A program made the translations under genes and the position numbers. A DNA stretch of 64,000 nt from Trichococcus paludicola (GTDB lineage: Bacteria; Bacillota; Bacilli; Lactobacillales; Aerococcaceae), in assembly GCF_003052295.1 (NCBI RefSeq), contig NZ_QBLC01000003.1, positions 310,001-374,000 of the forward strand, read 5' to 3'. The notes below the pieces were generated by a model. That model worked only from the letters and a program-made list of their open reading frames with translations, had not been told where the DNA came from and did no database searches. Shown piece after piece: positions 1-8,584 of this stretch (its first letter is position 1; each line of letters opens with the position of its first letter).

Positions 1-10
1 GTGGGAAATC

Positions 11-637
11 ATGGTAAGGATAAACCGACTCGGTGAAGTTGATGGCTGGTACAGCATCGACAGCAACCAGGTTCAGCCAGATGAGTTATTGCATCACTAT
101 TTAGCCGATTTAGACGCTCAAGACGACATCAAATCGCTAGCACTATACAACTTTATTATCGCTGTTTTGGAACAGATTAATGGCTATGATTTTGATTGGT
201 GGGATAACTTTACAGTTCCTAAAGATAAGTCAATCGCTATTCGGGTTAGGGGACATGAGGTGGAGATGAGTCTAAGGATCATCCAAAAGTTGAACAATAA
301 GCAACTCTCAACAGGCAATCGTATCTATGAATTTCGTCTGGATTTGAATTCACGTTTAAAGGGAGCTAAGCAAGAGATTTTTGGAGAGACTGATATCATC
401 TTAAGGGGCGTTTTTCAGCTAGGTCAGGAAATGGTTGAGATTGGCGAAACATATTCATACAATAAATATGTTGTTGGCGTATTTGACAAGGCGTATTCTA
501 ACTCTTCGTTTACGCCGTCGAGCTACTCTGGACAAAGAAATGTTGATAAGACGGATATAATGGCATTGGCTCTGGATGGTTCCGTAGAGATACAAGATAT
601 GATCGAACAACTGGAAAGGGATGATACTGATGGGTAA
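11..637 (+). CDS. Unknown protein, possibly truncated by window edge
   Basis: A 208-residue soluble, acidic protein with no signal peptide or membrane segment. I do not recognise a family. The ATG at 11 is the first start in the window, but no good ribosome site is visible in the ten bases before it and the frame is open to the edge, so the true start may lie outside. The C-terminus carries a motif RNVDKTDIMALALDGS followed by an acidic tail. It overlaps the following helix-turn-helix gene by 8 bases, so the two are translationally coupled. A toxin/antitoxin-like or phage-derived pair is possible, but nothing in the sequence proves it. The region is more AT-rich than the genes to its right. 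Confidence 0.6.
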   Translation: MVRINRLGEVDGWYSIDSNQVQPDELLHHYLADLDAQDDIKSLALYNFIIAVLEQINGYDFDWWDNFTVPKDKSIAIRVRGHEVEMSLRIIQKLNNKQLSTGNRIYEFRLDLNSRLKGAKQEIFGETDIILRGVFQLGQEMVEIGETYSYNKYVVGVFDKAYSNSSFTPSSYSGQRNVDKTDIMALALDGSVEIQDMIEQLERDDTDG

Positions 638-1325
638 GGAACATCTTACTTCTGAGCAATATACTGAGTTGAAGCCTTTTAAAGACGAGAAGAGCAGGTA
701 CGACGCTCCTTTTGGAAAACAATCTTTGGAAATGCAACATTTCATGGCGGCATTGGATGTTTCCAGAGAAGAGTTGATGAAAGACTACGCGATTGATGAA
801 TTGCAATTAAAAGAATTTCTATTTGGGACACCCGAAAAATCAGCTGAAGGTAAATTTTTTTACATCTATTATGATTTAAAGAACAAAGTAGATGAACAGA
901 AGCAAGCCAGCAATAAGAAAGCCTTGATAAAACTATTGAATTCCGGCAAAGCATTTGAGAAAAAGATTTTTTATAAATTATTCAGGACCGTATTAGGGAT
1001 TACTCAGAAAGAGTTTTCGGAGATTGTTAATATGAACATATCCACCATCAGGTCGTGGGAGCAAGGGAAGTCTGCTGCTTCGGGTTCTTCACAAATGTTG
1101 ATCTATATGGCGTTGCCTGAAGAGGTCAAGAAAGAGTTGGAAGTCAATAAAAAAGCAGAAAACTGTAGGCCTTCTGCTGAAGTAAGGGTATTTGAAGGGA
1201 CCATTCGAAGTCCAAGAGGGAAAGCTATAGTCAGAATCAAAGGCGGAAGAAAAATAAACCGCTCAAAATCTAATACAATACAAAATTTGGAAAAAGTCTC
1301 TGAAATAGTCAAGGAATTAAACTGA
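630..1325 (+). CDS. Helix-turn-helix (XRE/NadS-like) regulator
   Basis: The start at ATG 630 is preferred over ATG 621 because the purine-rich GAAAGGG lies nine bases before it and runs directly into 621. The product has about 231 residues. Its N-terminal half is charged and helical with no known domain. From about residue 115 it has a helix-turn-helix resembling the XRE/NadS group (GITQKEFSEIVNMNISTIRSWEQGK). The C-terminus is basic. NadS-like proteins are usually antitoxin or regulator partners of the gene beside them, here the unknown upstream ORF. Function beyond DNA binding is inferred. It ends just before a bidirectional terminator. Confidence 0.7.
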   Translation: MGKEHLTSEQYTELKPFKDEKSRYDAPFGKQSLEMQHFMAALDVSREELMKDYAIDELQLKEFLFGTPEKSAEGKFFYIYYDLKNKVDEQKQASNKKALIKLLNSGKAFEKKIFYKLFRTVLGITQKEFSEIVNMNISTIRSWEQGKSAASGSSQMLIYMALPEEVKKELEVNKKAENCRPSAEVRVFEGTIRSPRGKAIVRIKGGRKINRSKSNTIQNLEKVSEIVKELN

Positions 1326-1362
1326 AAAAGAGGCAACCTCAATTTTTGAGGTTGCCTCTTTT
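1323..1362. terminator. Bidirectional rho-independent terminator
   Basis: A stem built from AAAGAGGCAACCTCAA and its complement, with A and T runs on either side, lies between the convergent HTH gene and the ABC permease and can serve both. Confidence 0.85.
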
Positions 1363-1363
1363 G

Positions 1364-2044
1364 TCATTCCACATATAAAGATAATTTCTTCTCGATGCGT
1401 GTCTGGAAAGCAGCGAAGACGCTGCAGACCGCCCAGTAGATGAGCGCGACTAGGATGTACATCGTCATATAGTCGAACTCGCGGCCGCCGACGATTTTGG
1501 CGTTCTGGAACATTTCCGGAACGGTGATCATCGCCGCCAAAGATGATCCTTTGATCAGGTCCAACAGCACATTGCTCATCGGCGGAATGGCAATCCGCAA
1601 TGCTTGCGGCACGATCACTTTCCGCATAATGAATGACCATTTCAGCCCCAGCGCATAGGCCGCTTCCCATTGTCCGTGGTTGACGGAATTCAACGATGAG
1701 CGGATAATTTCCGCACTGTAGGCAGCCGAGCTCATACTGAAGCCGATGATGGCCGCCGTGACGGCAGTGAATTGGATGCCGATGAACGGAAAGCCGAAGT
1801 AGAGCAGGAACAAAATGACCAAAGTGGGGGTTCCCCTCATGAAGGAGATGTAGAGCCGCGCCAGCCAGCGCAGTGGTTTCAACTTGGCCAGCTGCAGGAG
1901 GGCAAGGAAAAAGCCAAGCAGCGTGCCATTCACCATGCTGGTCAACGCGATTCCAAGTGTATAGCCCATCCCTTTCAGGACGTACGGGAGGCTGTCGAGA
2001 GCCAATTCCGGATTGAAGATATACTGCCATTGGATGCCTGACAT
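1364..2044 (-). CDS. Polar amino acid ABC transporter permease
   Basis: Inner-membrane permease of the His/Glu/Gln/Arg/opine family, 226 residues, the usual length. It has about five hydrophobic helices. The EAA loop that docks the ATPase is visible near residues 135-155 (EAAYALGLKWSFIMRKVIVP). It lies downstream of the binding-protein gene on the same strand, 29 bases away, and the pair forms a short operon. No ATPase gene is next to it, since the operon ends at the terminator, so the ATPase must be encoded elsewhere or shared. The substrate cannot be told from sequence; the family imports polar or cationic amino acids and cystine. Confidence 0.9.
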   Translation of the reverse strand: MSGIQWQYIFNPELALDSLPYVLKGMGYTLGIALTSMVNGTLLGFFLALLQLAKLKPLRWLARLYISFMRGTPTLVILFLLYFGFPFIGIQFTAVTAAIIGFSMSSAAYSAEIIRSSLNSVNHGQWEAAYALGLKWSFIMRKVIVPQALRIAIPPMSNVLLDLIKGSSLAAMITVPEMFQNAKIVGGREFDYMTMYILVALIYWAVCSVFAAFQTRIEKKLSLYVE

Positions 2045-2073
2045 GTCTTGCCCACCTTTCTATTTTACGGTTT

Positions 2074-2964
2074 CTATTCTACTTCGCTTACGTCGATCAC
2101 AGGGAAATCATATTCGATCTGTACGGTCACATCCGCACCGTCGTAGAATTGTTTCGACAATTCCGCCAAAGTGCCGTCCGCACGCATTTCGTCCAAGGCT
2201 TCGTTGAATTTATCGGTCAATTCGTCATTGCCTTTTTTGATGGAGAAATTGGTTTCGGATGGGTTGTAGAAAATGTCATGCACTTTTACAGGAATATCCG
2301 GTAAAGCGGCAGTCGCCAATTTTTGTGCGTAATAGTCGTTCAGGATAACGTCTGTCCGTCCGTTCGCTACGTCAGAAAGATACATATCGTTTGTCGCGTT
2401 GTCGTAGATTTTTTCTTCCGCTCCGAAGTAACGCGCGACTTTCATGTAAGTTGTCGTTGCCGCACCGGCAGCGATTTTGCCTTTCAAATCTTCCAGCGTT
2501 GCGATGCCGGAATTATCGGATTCGCGGACGACCATGGCTCCGAATGAATATTTGTAAGGGGTCGTGTAATTGTATTTGTCGGCATTTTCACCATTGCGGT
2601 CGATCCCGAATGCTGCAACATCCACTGCGCCGCTGTTGACGGAAGTAAGCATGCCGTCCACGCCCATTTCTGTGAATTCCACTTCCACGCCGATGCGCTC
2701 AGCGATTTCACGGAGGATTTCCACCTCGTAACCGGTCAATTCGTCGGTTTCCTTGTCGTGATAAGAATTAGGGTAAAGCGTTCCAGAAGTGGCTGCCTTC
2801 AAAACGCCGGCTTCCTCGATCTTGTCCCATGCTGTTTCTGAATCAGTTAACACCGCTGTATCAGTAACGCTGCTGTCGGTTGTTTCGCCGCTCCCGCAGG
2901 CCGCCAAAGTCAAACCTAGTAATGCTGTCAAACCGCCAAATAATACTCTCTTTTTCTTAACCAT
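2074..2964 (-). CDS. Amino acid ABC transporter substrate-binding lipoprotein
   Basis: Extracellular solute-binding protein family 3, 296 residues. The N-terminus is a lipoprotein signal with lipobox LTLAAC, followed by a Ser/Thr-rich linker. The SBP_bac_3 fold is evident from motifs such as GYEVEILREIAERIG, VDVAAFGI and a late LSKQFYDG. A good ribosome site (AAAGGAGAGG) precedes the ATG. It delivers an amino acid to the permease encoded just downstream. The specificity is not predictable here. Confidence 0.9.
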   Translation of the reverse strand: MVKKKRVLFGGLTALLGLTLAACGSGETTDSSVTDTAVLTDSETAWDKIEEAGVLKAATSGTLYPNSYHDKETDELTGYEVEILREIAERIGVEVEFTEMGVDGMLTSVNSGAVDVAAFGIDRNGENADKYNYTTPYKYSFGAMVVRESDNSGIATLEDLKGKIAAGAATTTYMKVARYFGAEEKIYDNATNDMYLSDVANGRTDVILNDYYAQKLATAALPDIPVKVHDIFYNPSETNFSIKKGNDELTDKFNEALDEMRADGTLAELSKQFYDGADVTVQIEYDFPVIDVSEVE

Positions 2965-3005
2965 CCGTGAAACCTCTCCTTTTTCCTCGAATAAGAACTA
3001 GACAT

Positions 3006-3034
3006 AAGATAGCATGTATCCGGGCTGAAAGCAA
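3006..3034 (-). promoter_or_regulatory. Predicted sigma-A promoter for the amino acid ABC operon
   Basis: On the minus strand TTGCTT and TATCTT are separated by 17 bases, about 40 bases upstream of the binding-protein start. Confidence 0.5.
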
Positions 3035-3237
3035 CCGTTTTATTCATAAAAATAATACAGTTTCACATGCTGTTATAAATAATTTTCAACGGAAAGATTG
3101 AACAAAATGAGCATGTCTTGTTGCGTGGTTCCGAACATTCGCTTGAGATGTTGGTACAGTTCGCAAAACAGTTTGTGAAGTGGGGAACAGCTCCCGCAAT
3201 ATGCAACGAAAGTTACTGAAAAAAGAAAAGCCTGTAA

Positions 3238-3268
3238 GTTGTCCGATAAGCAGCAAGAATCGGACAAC
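3238..3268. repeat. GTTGTCCGAT hairpin repeat, copy 1
   Basis: Perfect 10-base inverted repeat GTTGTCCGAT / ATCGGACAAC with an 11-base loop. The same arms recur twice near 35.8 kb. It lies in the intergenic stretch 3035-3293, where I see no credible gene. Confidence 0.7.
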
Positions 3269-3293
3269 CTCCCAAGCCCCCCGTAGGAAAAAC

Positions 3294-3335
3294 AAAAAGA
3301 CCCGGATCGGTATCAATTACCAATCTGGGTTTTTC
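3294..3335. terminator. Terminator of the DUF1538/PII-like operon
   Basis: Stem CCCGGATCGGTA / TACCAATCTGGG flanked by A and T runs. Read on the minus strand it ends in a T-rich tract just downstream of the PII-like gene. Confidence 0.75.
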
Positions 3336-3361
3336 ATGTCTGACTATCAATAGTAGTACTT

Positions 3362-4027
3362 TTAACGCACGCCGCGGATGTTCTCGGCATCAAAGCTGAA
3401 CAGGAAGCCGTTTCCGGGCACATCCAGCTGCATCCGCTCGACAATGGCAGCTTCAACAGCAGGAGCAACAGTGGAAGTGACGAGGTTCATGATGATATCC
3501 TTGCCGGTGTCCAGTTCGATTCCGAACACTTTCCGACATTTTTCCGCAAAAGCACCAGTTCCGTGGAAAAGGGTTCCACCGCGTGCACCTGCCGCTGCCG
3601 CTGCTTCGACGACTTCGTCTCCCAAACCGGCGGGAACAATGGTAAAGAAAGCCTCATGATCGGCAAACGGATGGGCGTCCTTTTCGTCCAGATGCAAGCG
3701 TTCACCGTGCGTACCCATCAAGTGCGAAACCGGACTTGTGAAGAGGATGCCGCGATTCGGCAACTCGAAATGGAAGAGTGAGCTGATGTGTTCGATTGTG
3801 GGCTGCGTCTTTTCTCGCGCGCAGACCATAAAGAGGATCTCTTTTTTAACTTCATAAAAACCGATGGTGCGCAATAAAGCGCTGGAAACCGTTCCGGAAC
3901 CATGCATGATGGTCCCACCAGTAATGCCGCATTTTTTCGCTTCTTCAAGCACTCGGCTGGCTTTTCCGATGTTGACGACGACAAAAATGATATCGTAGAA
4001 TCGTGTATTTTCAACTTGTTTGGTCAA
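3362..4027 (-). CDS. Tandem PII-like protein paired with DUF1538
   Basis: 221 residues containing two copies of a PII (GlnB-like) fold. The first runs about residues 10-100 and contains GITGGTIMHGSG. The second runs about residues 115-215 and contains GARGGTLFHGTG. The matching GGT-x-x-HG-x-G loops show an internal duplication. PII-family proteins sense nucleotides and metabolites and bind transporters or enzymes. The start is TTG at 4027, directly after the TGA of the DUF1538 gene. Its ribosome site (GGAGGG) lies inside the end of that gene, so translation is coupled. By context it should regulate the DUF1538 membrane protein, by analogy with GlnK-AmtB. Ligand and partner are inference. Confidence 0.75.
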   Translation of the reverse strand: MTKQVENTRFYDIIFVVVNIGKASRVLEEAKKCGITGGTIMHGSGTVSSALLRTIGFYEVKKEILFMVCAREKTQPTIEHISSLFHFELPNRGILFTSPVSHLMGTHGERLHLDEKDAHPFADHEAFFTIVPAGLGDEVVEAAAAAGARGGTLFHGTGAFAEKCRKVFGIELDTGKDIIMNLVTSTVAPAVEAAIVERMQLDVPGNGFLFSFDAENIRGVR

Positions 4028-5515
4028 TCAAAGACCCTCCTTTACACTGTTGCGCTGGTAAATGGCGCCTAACAATTGCAGCGAGATGATCGGCATCATT
4101 GCCACCATCGCAATCATCCCAAAACCTTCCAAGAGTACATTAGCATCCGGTGTGATTTCCGCGACCCCTTGGATGAACGCCAGAATGAAAGTGGCCGTCA
4201 TCGGTCCTGAAGCAACGCCTCCCGCATCAAAAGCGATCCCGACGAACAGCTTCGGAACTTTATAGGAGAGTGCAAGGATGATCAGATAGCCGGGGACGAG
4301 ATAGTGCCACAGTTGCAGCCAAGGGACGAGTACACGCACGACCGACAACAGGACGGCCAGCCCGACTCCAATGGATAGGAAACCCAGCACGATACCGCGC
4401 TTAACATATCCAGTTGTAACATCTTCTATTTGATGCGTCAATACATATACTGCAGGTTCCGCCAAAATGACCAATACCCCCAGTACAAATCCGACGACCA
4501 GAACCGGAATGGAGCTGTCCATCCCGGCGATCAGCATGCCAAGTTTGCGTCCGACTTCCATGAAACCGGCATTCACTCCGGTCAGGAAAAGCACCAACCC
4601 GACAAACAGATAAGCCATACCTAAGAAAATACGACGGAAAGCATGCTTCGAGAGTTTTTCATCCGCAAAGAAAACATGGTTGAGTAGGAAAATGATCAAT
4701 ATCGGCGAAACGGCCAACAAAATTTCGCCTGCGATCTTCGGCAACTCATACAGGAAAGGCGCAAGCCAGGGGGTTACAGTAGCCGTGCTGGCAGGTATCG
4801 AGCCCGAGAGCGGTTCATCGGAGCGGACGAACAAACCCAGTATCAAGACGGCCAAAATGGCGCCGGCTGATGCGATCCCCACCAGGCCGAAGCTGTCCTC
4901 TTCAGCTGATTGCGTCCGCCGGTTCAGGGATGCAACCCCAACCGCCAATGCCAACATAAACGGTACGGTCAAAGCACCGGTGGTCGATCCCGAGGCATCA
5001 AAAGCGATGGCGAACAGGTCGTTTGTGCTGAAGTAAGCCAAGCCAAAGATGGCGAGGTAGAGGAAAGTGAACGCTTTGTTCAGCGGATAACGGTAAACAA
5101 TCCGGAAAAGGCCGATCGTCAGCATCACGGCGATGCCGACAGAAACGACGACCAAGAGCAGATTTTTCGGATACATGCCGTTCGTGACCTCGGAGACTTG
5201 CGTCGCTAAAATATGCAGATCCGGTTCTGCGATCGAGATGAAGAAACCGAGCACAAGCCCCATCCCGAGCACGTATTTCATGCTATTACTGCGGGCCAAG
5301 CCTCTTCCGAGAAATTTCCCGATCGGCGTGATGCCGAGATCAACTCCGAAAAGGAAAATGGACAGGCCAATGATGATCAATAACGCGCCGAACAAGAACC
5401 GCTGCAGGTCGATTGTCTCGAGCGGCGTTAAAGTGAAGTGGAGCAGGACGACAAGCGACGTAATTGGCAGTACGGACTGCAGGACTTCCCTTAATTTTTC
5501 TGTAAATATACGCAT
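4028..5515 (-). CDS. DUF1538 polytopic membrane protein
   Basis: 495 residues with about twelve hydrophobic helices and an internal two-fold repeat. Each half carries a conserved segment of the type AEP-D/A-x-x-x-L-x-x-Q followed by V/I-x-x-x-T (SIAEPDLHILATQVSEVT in the first half, LAEPAVYVLTHQIEDVT in the second). It also has SIFLFG and FDAGG/FDASG motifs. This matches the DUF1538 family, proposed transporters of unknown substrate. It is the first gene of a two-gene operon with the tandem PII-like protein. A paralogue without a PII partner lies at 47.95 kb. The start has a clear upstream AGGAAAGGA. Confidence 0.8.
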   Translation of the reverse strand: MRIFTEKLREVLQSVLPITSLVVLLHFTLTPLETIDLQRFLFGALLIIIGLSIFLFGVDLGITPIGKFLGRGLARSNSMKYVLGMGLVLGFFISIAEPDLHILATQVSEVTNGMYPKNLLLVVVSVGIAVMLTIGLFRIVYRYPLNKAFTFLYLAIFGLAYFSTNDLFAIAFDASGSTTGALTVPFMLALAVGVASLNRRTQSAEEDSFGLVGIASAGAILAVLILGLFVRSDEPLSGSIPASTATVTPWLAPFLYELPKIAGEILLAVSPILIIFLLNHVFFADEKLSKHAFRRIFLGMAYLFVGLVLFLTGVNAGFMEVGRKLGMLIAGMDSSIPVLVVGFVLGVLVILAEPAVYVLTHQIEDVTTGYVKRGIVLGFLSIGVGLAVLLSVVRVLVPWLQLWHYLVPGYLIILALSYKVPKLFVGIAFDAGGVASGPMTATFILAFIQGVAEITPDANVLLEGFGMIAMVAMMPIISLQLLGAIYQRNSVKEGL

Positions 5516-5606
5516 AGATTCATTCCTTTCCTAGTGATGTTATAATGTTGAAGAGTAATATTCATACATTAAACATAACATGACTACTATGAAATAGGAA
5601 GTAAAA

Positions 5607-5641
5607 CAAACCGGTTTGAAGGCCATCGGGCAATATCCCGA
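5607..5641. repeat. Two adjacent palindromes between divergent genes
   Basis: A 12-base perfect palindrome CAAACCGGTTTG is followed by the hairpin CATCGGG-CAATAT-CCCGATG. They lie between the divergent DUF1538 and phosphoesterase genes. The first resembles LacI-type operators; the role is unproven. Confidence 0.45.
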
Positions 5642-5760
5642 TGTTCTCAGAAAATTCTTGTTGTTCCGACGGCTACAAGAGCCAAACGTTTTACTTTGAC
5701 GGAAGCGCTCCAAAGCATTAGAATAAAGGAAACTATAGGGTTTCATGAAGGATGATTAAT

Positions 5761-6636
5761 ATGAGCATAAAAAACAAACATCTGCTGAAGACTGCCGTTT
5801 TGGCGGGCGCAGCGGCCTATCTGCATCTCCAAAATACTTGGATCCAAAAGACCGAGTACACGATTCCGGTCAAAAACTTGGCACCGGAAAATGAAGGGCT
5901 GAAGATTGTTCAGATTTCGGATCTCCATCTGCCGAAAGAGAAAATCGACTTGAACAAACTGATCGACATGGCCAAAGACGCGGATCCGGACTTCATTTTC
6001 CTGACCGGCGACCAGATCCAAGGTGATGAGACCTTTGACCCAACGGTTGTGGAAAAACTGTTCCGGAAATTGGCGGGGATTGCGCCGACCTATGCCATCA
6101 ACGGCAACCATGACCGTCATTCGCCTATGTTCCAAATTGCGTTGGATTTGTACAAGAAAACAGGGATCCGATTTCTGGACGATGAAGCAATCAGCGTTCT
6201 GGCGAAAGGCAGAAAGCCTGTCGTCATCATGGGTTTGAGCGACAAGGGCTCGGCCATCCAGAAAATTACGAAGGACTTCCTGAAAAAAATCAAGCTCCGC
6301 AAAGATTGGCAAGGGCAAACGCGCCTGTTGCTGGCGCACCGGCCCGAACATTTTCTGAAGTATCACATCGATCCGGAGAAGACAGCCGATATCACATTCG
6401 CCGGACACGCGCATGGTGGGCAGGTCCGCATCCCGAGATTGGGTGGCCTCTATGCGCCGGGACAAGGGCGGATGCCGCAGCATACCGAAGGGGTCTATCT
6501 CTTGCCGACGGATCAAGAAAAGAAACTGGTCGTCAGCCGCGGTCTGGGCAGATCTTCTTTCCCGTTCCGTATCAACAACCGTCCGGAAATGGTCGTCGTG
6601 ACTTTGACGAATGGCTTGGTTTCCAAAGCACGCTAG
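5761..6636 (+). CDS. Calcineurin-like metallophosphoesterase (YkuE-like)
   Basis: About 291 residues starting at ATG 5761. AAGGA lies eight bases before this ATG and overlaps the in-frame ATG at 5752, which is therefore unlikely. An N-terminal hydrophobic stretch suggests membrane association. All metallophosphoesterase motifs are present in order: SDLH, GDQ, GNHD, LLAHRPE and GHAHGGQ, which bind a dinuclear metal centre. Relatives of YkuE type hydrolyse phosphoesters, possibly at the membrane face. It is a single gene. The exact substrate cannot be assigned. Confidence 0.85.
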   Translation: MSIKNKHLLKTAVLAGAAAYLHLQNTWIQKTEYTIPVKNLAPENEGLKIVQISDLHLPKEKIDLNKLIDMAKDADPDFIFLTGDQIQGDETFDPTVVEKLFRKLAGIAPTYAINGNHDRHSPMFQIALDLYKKTGIRFLDDEAISVLAKGRKPVVIMGLSDKGSAIQKITKDFLKKIKLRKDWQGQTRLLLAHRPEHFLKYHIDPEKTADITFAGHAHGGQVRIPRLGGLYAPGQGRMPQHTEGVYLLPTDQEKKLVVSRGLGRSSFPFRINNRPEMVVVTLTNGLVSKAR

Positions 6637-6777
6637 GGGCACTCGTTCTAATCATCCCCGAAGCGGCGAGGGAAGAGCGTTCCCTCCGGTTTGTTATGAA
6701 AGCGCATTAATAATTTTTGTGTTTCTGGCGGAATTGCGTTACACTTAAGGTAATAAGTAGAAGGAGTGTGGGTTATC

Positions 6778-7692
6778 ATGGTGAAGAGCTTAATGGACAG
6801 AATGCCTCTGAATGATGGTTTTACAATCCCCGGAATCGGATACGGCACTTGGAATGTGAGCGATGATGAAGCGGAAGAATTAGTCTTCATGGCCATCATG
6901 CGTGGGTACCGCCTGATTGACACAGCCAGCATGTATGGAAATGAAGTCGGCGTAGGCCGCGGTATCCAAAAAGCGATCAACGGTGGCATTTCCAGAGATG
7001 ATATCTTCGTCGTCACCAAAATCTGGAAAGACGACATGGGCTTTGAGAAAGCAACGGAAGCGATTCGAGCAAGCTACGACCGTCTCGGACTGAAATACAT
7101 CGACTTATTCCTGATTCATTCGCCTAGCGAAAGTGACAGTGTCAATGCTGAAACCTGGAAAGCCTTAGAAGATGCCACAGACTCCGGAATCGTCCGCAGT
7201 ATCGGTGTTTCCAATTTCATGCGCGGCGATCTGACACAGTTACTGGAAAATTGCCGGATCAAACCAGCAGTAAACCAACTTGAAATTAACCCTTACAACA
7301 ATATGGAAGTCGTCGATGACTTCTGTTATGACAACAATATCGTGACCATGGCTTACAGCCCATTGGCAAAAGGCCGGGTCATCTCGGAAAGCAAAGTCAT
7401 CAAAATCGGTGAAAAATATGGCAAGACGCCGGTGCAGGTTGTATTGAAATGGTGTGTGCAACGTGACCTCATTCCTATTCCAAAAACGAAGGATGCCGAT
7501 CGCATGAAAGAAAATATCGACATCTTCGACTTCACCTTGACCGATCAGGAAATGGAAATGATCACGCGCATCCAAAAGCCAACTAATTTCGAAAAAGGCC
7601 ACCAAGACCACAACTTGGGTAAACGCATCGGGTTCGATACAAATAAGGCTCTTAAAACGCATAAGACTGCTGATACGCATAAGACTGTTTAA
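6778..7692 (+). CDS. Aldo/keto reductase
   Basis: About 304 residues. ATG 6778 is chosen because GTG 6766 lies at the end of the AAGGAG ribosome site. It has the aldo/keto reductase catalytic set: Asp and Tyr in DTASMYGNE, Lys in VVTKIW and His in LIHSPSE, plus SIGVSNF and NQLEINP, which are typical of the family. The TIM-barrel enzyme reduces aldehydes or ketones with NADPH in the cytoplasm. Substrate is unknown. The C-terminus carries a short Lys/His/Thr-rich tail with a near-repeat (HKTADTHKT). It is a single gene with its own terminator. Confidence 0.9.
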   Translation: MVKSLMDRMPLNDGFTIPGIGYGTWNVSDDEAEELVFMAIMRGYRLIDTASMYGNEVGVGRGIQKAINGGISRDDIFVVTKIWKDDMGFEKATEAIRASYDRLGLKYIDLFLIHSPSESDSVNAETWKALEDATDSGIVRSIGVSNFMRGDLTQLLENCRIKPAVNQLEINPYNNMEVVDDFCYDNNIVTMAYSPLAKGRVISESKVIKIGEKYGKTPVQVVLKWCVQRDLIPIPKTKDADRMKENIDIFDFTLTDQEMEMITRIQKPTNFEKGHQDHNLGKRIGFDTNKALKTHKTADTHKTV

Positions 7693-7705
7693 TGAAAAAT
7701 GATAG

Positions 7706-7736
7706 AGCTGGGGACTTCCAAGTCTCCGGCTTTTTT
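7706..7736 (+). terminator. Terminator after aldo/keto reductase
   Basis: Stem AGCTGGGGACTT / AAGTCTCCGGCT (one G-T pair) followed by six T. Confidence 0.8.
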
Positions 7737-7838
7737 AGGTTGTAACCATGTATTCATGAAAACTAGAGGTCCCATTTCTATGCGAATGTCTGAAAAATGG
7801 TACAATAGCTGTAAATACTTAGAATAAGGATGGATAGG

Positions 7839-8540
7839 ATGAATTTTTATTATGACGAAGAAGCAATCCGCTATCTGAAGGCCAAAGATCCGATTTTGGC
7901 GGACATCATCGACCGGATCGGGCCGATCGAACGGCCGATCGATGCGGATCTGTTTTCAGCGCTCATCAACAATATCGTCGGCCAGCAGATTTCGATGAAG
8001 GCCCAAGAGACCGTCTGGAAAAGGATGCTTGCTGCTTTCGGAGCGATCACGCCGGAGAATCTTTGCCGAGCGAGCATCGAAGAAATCCAGCAGTGCGGTT
8101 TGTCGACCCGTAAAGCGACCTATATCCGTGAGGCGGCCGAAAAAGTCCTTTCCGGCGAATGCGACCTGGAGGCGCTGAAGGACATGAACGATGAAGAGGT
8201 CATCGCCGAACTGTCGCAACTGCGCGGCATCGGCAAATGGACAGCCGAGATGCTGCTGATCTTTTCGATGGGGCGTCAGGACGTGCTGAGCTGGGACGAC
8301 CTCGCCATCCATCGCGGACTGCGGATGGTGTACCATCACCGCAAAATCACGAAGCCATTGTTCCAGAAATACAAACGGCGTTACGCGCCATACGGTTCGA
8401 TCGCGAGCCTCTATCTGTGGGAAGTGTCCGTCGGCGTCTTGCCAGATCTGAAGGACTATGCGCCGCTGACGGAAGCCGAAAAGAAAAAACGCCTGAAGCA
8501 GCGCCAACAATTGAAACGGGCGGAAAAGCAACTTCTATAA
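7839..8540 (+). CDS. DNA-3-methyladenine glycosylase II (AlkA-type, HhH-GPD)
   Basis: About 233 residues from ATG 7839, which has AAGGA eight bases upstream; the ATG at 7830 overlaps that site. The helix-hairpin-helix Gly/Pro/Asp signature is clear: LRGIGKWTAEMLL followed by the catalytic Asp in SWDDLAIHRGL. The early ALINNIVGQQIS segment is also typical. It removes alkylated bases from DNA, starting base-excision repair. The C-terminal tail is basic. The gene stands alone with its own terminator. Confidence 0.88.
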   Translation: MNFYYDEEAIRYLKAKDPILADIIDRIGPIERPIDADLFSALINNIVGQQISMKAQETVWKRMLAAFGAITPENLCRASIEEIQQCGLSTRKATYIREAAEKVLSGECDLEALKDMNDEEVIAELSQLRGIGKWTAEMLLIFSMGRQDVLSWDDLAIHRGLRMVYHHRKITKPLFQKYKRRYAPYGSIASLYLWEVSVGVLPDLKDYAPLTEAEKKKRLKQRQQLKRAEKQLL

Positions 8541-8550
8541 TGGTACAACG

Positions 8551-8584
8551 CCAGCATCCCATCTGCATCGGGATGCTGGTTTTA
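8551..8584 (+). terminator. Terminator after glycosylase gene
   Basis: Perfect stem CCAGCATCCC / GGGATGCTGG followed by TTTT. Confidence 0.85.

Noticed and set aside
1317-2030. A 237-residue frame overlapping the amino acid permease
   Set aside because: It is out of frame with the permease, whose membrane helices and EAA loop are clear; it is a shadow.
3073-3316. Two short overlapping frames on the minus strand upstream of the amino acid ABC operon
   Set aside because: They have no ribosome site, odd Cys/Phe-rich composition, and lie over the hairpin repeat.
5743-6642. A 299-residue antisense frame over the phosphoesterase
   Set aside because: The sense strand has all metallophosphoesterase motifs; the antisense product has no recognisable domain.
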